From contig UQLB01000027.1 of NCBI GenBank assembly GCA_900541725.1, positions 1-27,215 on the forward strand: DNA of 27,215 nt. The letters run 5' to 3'. This DNA comes from an uncultured Collinsella sp. (lineage in GTDB: Bacteria; Actinomycetota; Coriobacteriia; Coriobacteriales; Coriobacteriaceae). The notes beneath the pieces are model-generated. The model was not told the origin of the DNA, made no database searches, and saw nothing but the letters and a program-made list of their open reading frames with translations. The position numbers and the translations under genes were made by a program. Below are positions 15,682 through 22,366 of the stretch, in pieces (positions within the stretch are counted from its first letter, which is position 1; the number at the start of each line of letters is the position of its first letter).

Positions 15682-15816
15682 CTAGACAGTGAGACGCTTG
15701 CGGCCCTTGGCGCGACGACGGGCGAGCACGGCACGACCACCCTTAGTGGCCATACGGGCACGGAAGCCATGGGTCTTGGCACGCTTACGCTTATTAGGCT
15801 GATACGTACGCTTCAT
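15682..15816 (-). CDS. rpmH: 50S ribosomal protein L34
   Basis: A 44-residue protein, MKRTYQPNKRKRAKTHGFRA onward, matching L34 over its whole length and ending GRKRLTV. Start chosen at 15816: GGAGGA lies 6-7 bases upstream and the family always begins MKRT[YF]QP; a 20-codon upstream extension is leader RNA. First gene of the operon running to jag. Transcribed away from the dnaA side of the origin from the promoter at 15889-15918. Confidence 0.98.
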   Translation of the reverse strand: MKRTYQPNKRKRAKTHGFRARMATKGGRAVLARRRAKGRKRLTV

Positions 15817-15844
15817 CTTAAGTTCCTCCTGCTGCATTTCGAGT

Positions 15845-15862
15845 GTCCGCGGGGGCGCGGAC
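15845..15862 (-). promoter_or_regulatory. GC-rich hairpin in the rpmH leader
   Basis: GTCCGCG / CGCGGAC, a perfect 7-bp stem with a 4-base loop, all within the predicted leader about 29 bases before the rpmH start. It is not followed by a T run, so it is more likely an mRNA-stability or translational control element than a terminator. Confidence 0.45.
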
Positions 15863-15888
15863 GCAGATATAGACACGTGAGCTTGAAG

Positions 15889-15918
15889 ATTGTAGGGAAA
15901 TCAATGTTCAAATGTCAA
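15889..15918 (-). promoter_or_regulatory. Sigma-70-type promoter of rpmH-rnpA-yidD-yidC-jag
   Basis: On the minus strand, TTGACA (15918-15913) and TACAAT (15894-15889) are separated by 18 bp. The -35 is perfect and the -10 has one mismatch. Transcription would begin near 15882, giving a leader of about 65 bases. The best promoter match in the window. Confidence 0.8.
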
Positions 15919-16015
15919 GAAATCAAAGGTAAAAGGTTGCAAAGAGTACACGGTTCCCCCATAAGCAGAATCGGCACTTGATGCAGCAGGCAACTTTTCA
16001 CGAAATTTCATCGAG

Positions 16016-16098
16016 TTTTCAACAGGTCGTGTTGGAAATGTTGAGAACTTTTCGCCCGTTTTCCAAAGTTTTCAACAGGTTTTGAAAACTTGTCGAAA
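16016..16098. other. Origin segment A: DnaA-box-like cluster upstream of the GHKL gene
   Basis: Part of the 345-bp gap 15817-16161. TTTTCAACA occurs on the plus strand at 16016-16024 and 16069-16077, both within the longer GTTTTCAACAGGT. The related inverted forms TGTTGGAAA (16030-16038) and TGTTGAGAA (16039-16047) lie between them. TTGAAAACTTGTCGAAA (16082-16098) recurs at 19272-19288. The 9-mers differ from TTATCCACA at two positions and are assigned as DnaA boxes by clustering and location. 15919-16015 holds nothing I recognise. 16099-16161 has a possible -10 (TACTAT, 16124-16129) without a -35. Confidence 0.65.
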
Positions 16099-16161
16099 GA
16101 TGAGAAACATTGCGCGGTGAGCTACTATTTGTTCAAAACCTTTTGAAAGATTGCGAGCGGC

Positions 16162-17514
16162 ATGTCTGACGACTTCTACACCATGGTCGATTCCGGTGAT
16201 CCGGCACCCGACAACGAGCACATCACCGGCGTGCGCGAAAAACGCAACAAGAGCGAGCAGGTCACCGCACAAGCACCGAAGGCCATGTATGCAGCGCGCA
16301 TCGCGGTCTACGATGACATGCTGTCGACACCGCGTGTCATCGTCATCGAACCGCAAGACGTCCGTACCTACCTGGAAGAGACAACTAACACCGTCTACCA
16401 GTGCATGAAAGAACAGGGAGGACGCATCTCGCTGATGGTTATCCGCGAGATTGTCGAAAACTTTATCCACGCGCATTTCGCAGAGCCCATTATCTCGATT
16501 CTCGACGGTGGCGATACCATCCGCTTCGCCGATCAGGGTCCGGGCATCGACGACAAAGAGCGTGCCTTCGACTTTGGCGTAACCAGCGCAAACAGCAAGA
16601 TGAAACGGTATATCCGCGGCACCGGCGCCGGGTTTCCCATGGTACAGGAGTACTTGGAAAACGCCGGCGGCGCCGTCTCCATCGAGGACAACATGGGCAA
16701 CGGCACCGTCGTGACAGTAAGTCTGAACCCCAAGCGTGTGCAGGAAATCGAGCGTGCTGGCGGGCGCGGGGCAGCCGTGCGACCCGAAACGGAGCAGCAG
16801 GCATACCCTATGCCGGGCGCCTTCACGCAGCAACCCGCAGCGATGCAACAGGTGCAACAGCAAATGCCTCCCATGCAGCAGCCTGGCCTGGCCCCCATGC
16901 AAGAGCCCCAGGCACCCTCGGGCGCGATTCCCCAGAACATACACGATGCAATACCAGCGATGGGCCAGGATGTGGGAACCTTGCAGCCGATGGCGGGCGC
17001 ATCGGCTGCACAGCAGATGCCCTATCAACCGAACCTACAAGGGTATCCGGCTCAATACGCGCCGCAAACGGGATATACGCAGGCATACCCCCAGCAATAC
17101 CCGCAGGGATACCAGCAGCCGTACCAACAAATGCCCCAGGCGCAGTACAACCCATGGACCCAGCAGATGCCTCCGCAGCCTTACCAACAGTGGCCGCAAA
17201 GTTTTCAACAGCAGCCGCTGCCCATGCAGAGTTCTCAACAACCAGCAGCTCAAATGATGTATCCTAATGCGGCGAATCAATTTGCACAGCCGCAGCAAGA
17301 CGTATTTGTGAGCGAACGCGGCGAAGCGGCGCTGGGCTATCTGGCTCAAAACCAGGAGTGCGGCGCAACCGACCTGGCACGAGCGTTTGGAAACTCAGCG
17401 CCCACGTGGTCGCGAACGCTCAACGATTTGGCACAGGCCGGCTTGGTAATCAAACATGGCCAGAAATATCATCTGACCGAGATAGGCAGCGCTCGCGTGC
17501 GAGCCCAAAGTTAA
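16162..17514 (+). CDS. GHKL ATPase domain - Q/P-rich linker - winged-helix protein, unknown function, upstream of dnaA
   Basis: A 450-residue protein. Residues 50-190 form a GHKL (histidine-kinase/anti-sigma-type) ATP-binding domain: N box REIVENFIHAHF (95-106; E96, N100), G1 box FADQGPGID (122-130), FDFGVTSANS (137-146), G2 box RGTGAGFPMV (152-161) and a closing GNGTVVTVSL. No DHp dimerisation/phospho-acceptor helix precedes it, so it is not a classical histidine kinase. Residues about 210-380 are a Gln/Pro/Tyr/Met-rich disordered linker. Residues 381-450 form a winged helix of MarR-like type (GATDLARAFGNSAPTWSRTL, then NDLAQAGLVIKHGQKYHLTE). It ends 15 bases before dnaA, so the two are probably co-transcribed; the gene sits between two origin segments. 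The Shine-Dalgarno is weak. ATP binding and DNA binding are inferred. A role in controlling dnaA or origin firing is only a hypothesis. Confidence 0.85.
   Translation: MSDDFYTMVDSGDPAPDNEHITGVREKRNKSEQVTAQAPKAMYAARIAVYDDMLSTPRVIVIEPQDVRTYLEETTNTVYQCMKEQGGRISLMVIREIVENFIHAHFAEPIISILDGGDTIRFADQGPGIDDKERAFDFGVTSANSKMKRYIRGTGAGFPMVQEYLENAGGAVSIEDNMGNGTVVTVSLNPKRVQEIERAGGRGAAVRPETEQQAYPMPGAFTQQPAAMQQVQQQMPPMQQPGLAPMQEPQAPSGAIPQNIHDAIPAMGQDVGTLQPMAGASAAQQMPYQPNLQGYPAQYAPQTGYTQAYPQQYPQGYQQPYQQMPQAQYNPWTQQMPPQPYQQWPQSFQQQPLPMQSSQQPAAQMMYPNAANQFAQPQQDVFVSERGEAALGYLAQNQECGATDLARAFGNSAPTWSRTLNDLAQAGLVIKHGQKYHLTEIGSARVRAQS
17202..17240 (+). other. DnaA-box-like 9-mers inside the GHKL gene
   Basis: TTTTCAACA at 17202-17210 and TTCTCAACA at 17232-17240, exactly 30 bp apart and in the same orientation. 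They fall in Ser/Phe-Gln-Gln codons of the linker, so coding constraint alone could explain them. The same two 9-mers occur in the intergenic origin cluster. Confidence 0.4.
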
Positions 17515-17529
17515 GGAACGGGAGAAACA

Positions 17530-19254
17530 GTGGACGAGGAAGCAAGCATCATCCTTGGAGATGCCATCGCCTTTTGTCAGCGCGACGGCCAAGATGCACG
17601 CCTCATCAATATGCTGGGACAATCGCGCGCCGTGAGTTTAACCGAGGACACTCTGACGATTGAGGCCCCTTCACGCTTTGCCATCGCCCAGCTCAAAAAG
17701 CATCAGCCGACCATCGAGGCCTATCTGGAAGATATCGCCTTTGCGCCGATTGCGCTCAATATCGTGGCACCGCAAGGCACCTCGGCAAATACGGCCCCGG
17801 TCACTCACCCGGTAGAGACCGCCACCGCAGCGGCAACGCCGGCGCCCGAGCCTCGACGCGACGATGTTTCCCGTGAAACCATGGCACCGCAGCCGACCGC
17901 TTCGGTCGCACCGGCGGTAGAGCCAGCCCCCTCGCCCATCCCGACCGCTACGCATATGCCCGTCGCACACGAGACGACACCCGGCGAGGAATCGGGCATT
18001 GCAATCAAAAACACGTTGTCCGCCGACGATTTCCGCCGCATGATGACCCAAATGAATGGCAGGCCACCGGCGAAAAGCGCGAGTTCGTCCGCAGCGCCGG
18101 CAGCACCTTCGGCGGCGGCCCCGGCGGCAGTCGAGAAAAACGCAGACGGGGCACCCCTCGCGGCGAATTCGAAATTCACGTTTGAAAACTTCGTCTTCGG
18201 ACCGGAGAACAGCCTTGCCTACCGATCGGCGCTCAAATTCGCCATGCTTGCAGACACACCCGGTACCTGCACGTCGCTGTTCATCTACGGCAAATCGGGC
18301 CTGGGCAAGACACATCTGCTGCTCGCCATCAAAAATGAGCTGGCAGAGAAATCACCCGAGATCAAGGTGAAGTACGCCAACTCGCAGGCATATCTGGACG
18401 ACTTGATGACGGAATTCGACCGCCAAAAGAAGAGCAACGCCCCCATTATGCAGGCGTACCACGGCGTCGACGTGCTTATCATCGATGACATCCAGAACAT
18501 CATCGGCAAGCGCGCGAGCGTGGATTACTTCTTCCAGTTGATGGACGAATTTATCCGCAACAACAAGAAGGTCGTGATCGCCGCCGACCGCGCTCCCAAG
18601 GACCTTAATATGGACGAGCGCCTGACCAGTCGCTTTAATGCCGGTCTGCTGTGCCTGGTGGCGGAGCCCAGCTACGAGATGAAGTACAAGATTTTGCAGC
18701 GTTATTACGAGAACACGATCGCCGCCGCACCCGAGGCAGGCAACGACTCGCTGCTGGCGGCCTACGGGGGCGACGGCGGACATCTGACCGACGCGCACTT
18801 TAAACACATGGCCGAGGTCTCGGGCACCAACATTCGCGAGCTCGAGAGCTTTTGCGAACGTTGTGCCGGCGAAGCTGGCGATCGCGAGCGCGAGGGCGGG
18901 GAGCTCACCTTTGACGACATCGACGCCATCGCCAACCAGTACTTCGATACATCGGCCAAGAAGATCAATGTGCAGACGGTCCAGTCCGTCATCGAGGAGC
19001 AATACGGTGTGACGCACGAGGAACTCATCGGGCCTCGCCGCAACGCCAATATCGCCAAGGCGCGCCATATCGCTATCTACCTGGCGATCGAGATGTGCGA
19101 GATGACGACGACGGCCGTGGGCGCCGAGTTTGGCAACCGCAACCACTCGACCGTCAGCACGAGCTATAAAAAGGTTCAGAAGATGATTCAGGAAGACCGG
19201 ACTGTTACCGAAGACCTCAAGTCGCTGCGCGATAAAATAACACTGCGCTCGTAG
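17530..19254 (+). CDS. dnaA: Chromosomal replication initiator DnaA
   Basis: A 574-residue AAA+ initiator that binds origin boxes and opens the duplex. Domain I is 1-80; a long Pro/Ala-rich domain II (about 81-210) accounts for the extra length over E. coli's 467 residues. The AAA+ core has YGKSGLGKTH (253-262), VLIIDD (315-320) and the sensor region DERLTSRFNAG. Domain IV ends with EELIGPRRNANIAKARHIAI and GNRNHSTVSTSYKKV (535-549). The usual RDHT motif reads R537-N538-H539-S540, so the base-contacting Asp is Asn. The start is GTG with GGAG 5 bases upstream. A parS-like site lies in domain II. Confidence 0.97.
   Translation: MDEEASIILGDAIAFCQRDGQDARLINMLGQSRAVSLTEDTLTIEAPSRFAIAQLKKHQPTIEAYLEDIAFAPIALNIVAPQGTSANTAPVTHPVETATAAATPAPEPRRDDVSRETMAPQPTASVAPAVEPAPSPIPTATHMPVAHETTPGEESGIAIKNTLSADDFRRMMTQMNGRPPAKSASSSAAPAAPSAAAPAAVEKNADGAPLAANSKFTFENFVFGPENSLAYRSALKFAMLADTPGTCTSLFIYGKSGLGKTHLLLAIKNELAEKSPEIKVKYANSQAYLDDLMTEFDRQKKSNAPIMQAYHGVDVLIIDDIQNIIGKRASVDYFFQLMDEFIRNNKKVVIAADRAPKDLNMDERLTSRFNAGLLCLVAEPSYEMKYKILQRYYENTIAAAPEAGNDSLLAAYGGDGGHLTDAHFKHMAEVSGTNIRELESFCERCAGEAGDREREGGELTFDDIDAIANQYFDTSAKKINVQTVQSVIEEQYGVTHEELIGPRRNANIAKARHIAIYLAIEMCEMTTTAVGAEFGNRNHSTVSTSYKKVQKMIQEDRTVTEDLKSLRDKITLRS
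17865..17880. other. parS-like site inside dnaA
   Basis: TGTTTCCCGTGAAACC matches parS at 14 of 16 positions (differences at 7 and 16). It encodes the VSRET segment of DnaA domain II, a peptide that recurs in proteins whose genes carry embedded parS sites. Likely a secondary ParB site on the replication-initiation side of the origin. Confidence 0.55.
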
Positions 19255-19492
19255 GTAAATGGACACACCTGTTGAAAACTTGTCGAAACGGCGGTTATAA
19301 GGTGTCAAAAACTCGAGCCGCGGTGATGAAAAGTTTTGCGCAGGTTTTGAACGTGGAAAACATACCCGGTTGCACACAGGTTCCTGTCGACTCTCTTTTT
19401 AGGGCTGACCTGCACTTTTAGGAGTAATCAACAGTTTCGTCAGTACTATTACTATTATTAAGATATTTATATCTATAGAAAGGTATTAAAAG
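19255..19492. other. Origin segment B: dnaA-dnaN intergenic region
   Basis: 238 bp without a gene. TGTTGAAAA (19270-19278) is an inverted TTTTCAACA box, and the 17-nt repeat TTGAAAACTTGTCGAAA follows at 19272-19288. 19440-19492 is strongly AT-rich (for example TATTTATATCTATAG) and ends in AAAGG ten bases before dnaN's ATG. The AT-rich stretch may also contain dnaN's -10, which I cannot place with confidence. Confidence 0.7.
19425..19460 (+). other. Candidate origin unwinding element: DnaA-box-like site plus DnaA-trio run
   Basis: TAATCAACA (19425-19433) keeps the six 3' bases of the local box. After a 9-base spacer come the triplets GTA-CTA-TTA-CTA-TTA-TTA (19443-19460), whose complement read 3'-5' is CAT-GAT-AAT-GAT-AAT-AAT. 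Five consecutive units match the 3'-[G/A]AT-5' DnaA-trio, in the box-then-trio order described for Bacillus. The spacer is less GC-rich than in Bacillus. Confidence 0.65.
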
Positions 19493-20596
19493 ATGAAGTT
19501 CACCGTCAGCCAGAGCTCGCTTACGCAAGCCATCGGCGTCGTTATGAAAGGCGTCGCTTCGGCATCCACCCTTCCCATTCTGTCGGGCGTGCTCGTTAAG
19601 GCACAAGACGGCATCTTGGAATTCCAGACCTCCAACTACACCATCTCGATTCGTCACCGCATTGCGGCTCATGTCGAAGAGGAGGGCGAGATGGTGATTC
19701 CCTGCAAGATGCTCTCCAACATCACCAAGACCCTTCCCGATGCCCCGGTCACCTTTGAGCTGTCCGAGCGTCAGGTTTTGATTGGCTGCGAGAAGAGCTC
19801 TTTCCGCCTCAACACGCTCGATGCCAACGACTTTCCCGAGTTCCCGGCATACGCCATCGAGAGCGCCGTCGAACTGCCGACCGATATCCTGTCCGAAATG
19901 GTAAGCCGCGTATGGCGCGTAACCTCGACTGACAAGGCCCGCCCCATCCTGGGCGGCGTGCACATGAAGGTCGAGAACAACACCGTGCGCCTGGTGGCGA
20001 CCGACTCCTTCCGTCTGGCCGTGTGCGATACGCAGGTCGAGACCTCGACCCTCGAAGGTTCCTTTGAGCTCAACGTGCCTGCCGACGCCTTCAACGATGC
20101 TCTGAGCATCATGGCGAGCCAGGCTACTATCATGATCGGCGCCACCGACACCCAGGTTGTCTTTGAGGCCGGCAACACCACCTACGTGTCGCGCCGCATC
20201 GAGGGCGTTTATCCCAATTACAAGCAGCTCATCCCCGATTCGTGCGTGACGAGCGTAAAGATCGACGTGGCCGCCTTTAACGCCGCCCTTAAGCGTGTGG
20301 CCGTTATCGCGAGCGCCAACCCCGCTGTCAAGTTTGAGATCGATGTTGAGAACGGCCAGATGGGCCTGTCCTCCATTTCCAACGACCAGGATCTGGCGCA
20401 GGAGACGATCGATGTCGAGGCCGAGGGCGAGTCGGGCACCATCGCCTTCAACTACCACTACATCTTTGGCTGTCTCAATGCCCTGTCCAAGGAGAAGGAG
20501 ATCACGCTGGAGCTCAAGAGCTATTCGCAGGCTGGCATCTTCAAGTCCTACGACAAGATCAACTACCTGTACCTGGTCATGCCGGTACGCATCTAG
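19493..20596 (+). CDS. dnaN: DNA polymerase III sliding clamp (beta subunit)
   Basis: A 367-residue protein matching the beta clamp over its full length. It begins MKFTVSQSSLTQAIGVVMKG, contains STLPILSGVLVKA and the second-domain motif DKARPILGGVHM, followed by ATDSFRLAVC, and ends YLYLVMPVRI. The C-terminal P-M-[PR] segment belongs to the groove that binds polymerase and other clamp clients. The ATG at 19493 is preceded by AAAGG at a 10-base spacing. It follows the unwinding region, so replication-bubble opening happens at its promoter. recF starts 8 bases after its stop. Confidence 0.97.
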   Translation: MKFTVSQSSLTQAIGVVMKGVASASTLPILSGVLVKAQDGILEFQTSNYTISIRHRIAAHVEEEGEMVIPCKMLSNITKTLPDAPVTFELSERQVLIGCEKSSFRLNTLDANDFPEFPAYAIESAVELPTDILSEMVSRVWRVTSTDKARPILGGVHMKVENNTVRLVATDSFRLAVCDTQVETSTLEGSFELNVPADAFNDALSIMASQATIMIGATDTQVVFEAGNTTYVSRRIEGVYPNYKQLIPDSCVTSVKIDVAAFNAALKRVAVIASANPAVKFEIDVENGQMGLSSISNDQDLAQETIDVEAEGESGTIAFNYHYIFGCLNALSKEKEITLELKSYSQAGIFKSYDKINYLYLVMPVRI

Positions 20597-20604
20597 CACT
20601 GCCC

Positions 20605-21711
20605 ATGACCATGTTCGCACGCGATCTTTCCGTTGCGCGCTATCGCAGCTTCGACAGTTACCGCCTTGCTCTGAGCGACGGTGTGACAGTGCTCGCAGGC
20701 CCCAACGCGGCGGGAAAGACCAACCTCATAGAGGCGCTGCAGCTTTTGACGAGCGGCGCCTCGTTTAGGCATCCGACCGCAGTCGAGCTTGTGTACGACG
20801 GCACGGGCTCATGCAAGGTCGAGCTAAGGCTCGAAGGTGATGGACGCGTGCTGGACATGGGGCTGAGCGTGGAAGATGGCAAACGTTCGTTTAGACGCAA
20901 CGGCAAGCGCTGCGCTGCGTCCGGCGTGCGCGGGGTACTGCCGAGCGTTCTGTTTTGCCCGGACCACCTGGATATGGTCAAGCGGGGTGCCAGCGTGCGC
21001 CGCACCGCACTTGATGACTTTGGCGTTCAGCTGAGTGCGCGCTATGCCGATCTGGCCAGTGCCTACGGGCGCTGCGTGACCCAGCGCAATGCCCTGCTCA
21101 AGGAGAGCTGGTGCTGCCGCGAGATGCTCAGCGCCTGGAACGAATCTATCGCCCGCGCCGGTTCGGCCCTGCTCGTGCATCGTCTGGCTCTGCTCGACCG
21201 GCTGTCGGGCCATGTGCGCGACGCCTATGACCGCGTGGCATCCGGCGAGCCCGCCGGCGTGTCCTATGTGTCCACGCTTGGCGACCTGCCTCGCACCGAT
21301 GATCGCGACGAGCTCAGGGGCTGGGCGTATGAGCACATGCTCTCGGCGCTCGATGAGCGCGCCGACGAGGAGATTCGCCGCGGTGTGACGCTCGTGGGTC
21401 CGCATCGCGACGAGATTGAGTTTTCCGTCGCGGGCCGATCGGCTCGTTCATTTGCCAGCCAGGGCCAGCAGCGAACGCTAGTGCTTGCCTGGAAGGTGGC
21501 AGAAGTGGCCGTGGCGCGCGATATCCTGGGCACTGCGCCGCTGCTGCTCTTGGACGACGTGATGAGCGAGCTCGACGCCGGGCGCCGAGGCGCTTTTCTG
21601 CAGCTGATCGGTGATGATATCCAGACAGTCATAACCACCACCAATCTGGGGTATTTTACCGATGACCTGCTTGATCGAGCCAAGGTGGTGAGCATGGGTG
21701 AGACGTGCTAA
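20605..21711 (+). CDS. recF: DNA replication and repair protein RecF
   Basis: A 368-residue SMC-like ABC ATPase. Walker A GPNAAGKTNL (32-41), the ABC signature region FASQGQQRTLVLAWKVAE (about 283-300) and Walker B LLLLDDVMSELD (about 312-323) are intact. RecF binds gapped DNA and helps load RecA with RecO and RecR. The ATG at 20605 has no clear Shine-Dalgarno, and a second in-frame ATG lies two codons later; coupling to dnaN, whose stop is 8 bases upstream, would explain this. Its end overlaps the DUF721 gene by 14 bases. Confidence 0.96.
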   Translation: MTMFARDLSVARYRSFDSYRLALSDGVTVLAGPNAAGKTNLIEALQLLTSGASFRHPTAVELVYDGTGSCKVELRLEGDGRVLDMGLSVEDGKRSFRRNGKRCAASGVRGVLPSVLFCPDHLDMVKRGASVRRTALDDFGVQLSARYADLASAYGRCVTQRNALLKESWCCREMLSAWNESIARAGSALLVHRLALLDRLSGHVRDAYDRVASGEPAGVSYVSTLGDLPRTDDRDELRGWAYEHMLSALDERADEEIRRGVTLVGPHRDEIEFSVAGRSARSFASQGQQRTLVLAWKVAEVAVARDILGTAPLLLLDDVMSELDAGRRGAFLQLIGDDIQTVITTTNLGYFTDDLLDRAKVVSMGETC

Positions 21712-22261
21712 TTACGAGCGCGAGAACGGAACGGTTTCCTTTGGCGGCTTTTTGGATGCCGAGCGTCAGCGTATCCTGGCGGCCGCGACACCTGAGCGCC
21801 GCGCGCAGATGGAGGCTGCGGAGGAGTCTCGTGCGGTCTATCGCGCCTGGAATGCGGTGTGCTCGGGCACGCGCGAGGGACGCCACGTGACGGGCCTGCG
21901 CTACCTGCCCGAGTCCAACGAACTGCTGGTGTACCTCGATTCGCCCTCGTGGACGCAGGAGATGACACTTTTGCGCGAGATTATCCGCGCGCGCATGGAG
22001 CGCGCCGGCGCGCACGTCGACGGCCTGGTGTTCAAGACGACCGCCCCCGGCCACACACCGCCCGCTGCAAAAGAGCGCCTGCGTCCGGCCGTGGCCGAGC
22101 GTCCGCCGGCTCCACGTGCCGACCTAAGCGATGCCGAGCGTGCCGAGATTGAGTACCAAGTGGCACCCATCGAGGACCAAAAACTGCGCGAGGCCCTCGA
22201 GAACGCCATGAGAGCCAGTGCCGAGTGGACCAAGGGCGTGCAGAGCAAAAAAGAGCCTTAA
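21698..22261 (+). CDS. dciA: DUF721/DciA-family protein, probable replicative-helicase loading factor
   Basis: A 187-residue protein from GTG 21698 (MRRANYERENGT), inside the end of recF, with AAGGTGG about 9 bases upstream. The DUF721 domain spans about 45-115 (YRAWNAVCSGTREGRHVTGL, then LLVYLDSPSWTQEMTLLREI). The C-terminal third is Pro/Arg-rich then helical and charged. DciA is the ancestral loader or operator of DnaB in bacteria lacking DnaC/DnaI, and actinobacteria keep it between recF and gyrB, exactly as here. Function is inferred from family and position. Followed by a strong terminator. Confidence 0.88.
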   Translation: MRRANYERENGTVSFGGFLDAERQRILAAATPERRAQMEAAEESRAVYRAWNAVCSGTREGRHVTGLRYLPESNELLVYLDSPSWTQEMTLLREIIRARMERAGAHVDGLVFKTTAPGHTPPAAKERLRPAVAERPPAPRADLSDAERAEIEYQVAPIEDQKLREALENAMRASAEWTKGVQSKKEP

Positions 22262-22287
22262 ATCGCATCTGGTGGCCTTGTAGAGCC

Positions 22288-22317
22288 AAATACCCTCGTT
22301 CCCGAGGGTATTTTTTT
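22288..22317 (+). terminator. Rho-independent terminator after dciA
   Basis: AAATACCCTCG / CGAGGGTATTT, an 11-bp stem with a TTCC loop, running into a continuous T tract to 22317. It ends the dnaN-recF-dciA unit, so gyrB must have its own promoter within the next ~40 bases. Confidence 0.9.
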
Positions 22318-22366
22318 ACGATAAACTAGTAAGGCTATACACATTTTCTTAACTGAAGGAGGACGT

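Noticed and set aside
17080..17260. Q/P-rich linker as a tandem DNA repeat
   Set aside because: The repetition is in amino-acid composition; no nucleotide unit recurs at a fixed period.
22313..22341. Possible gyrB promoter TTTTTA-17 bp-TATACA
   Set aside because: The -35 is merely the T tract of the dciA terminator. A promoter must exist here, but I cannot place it.
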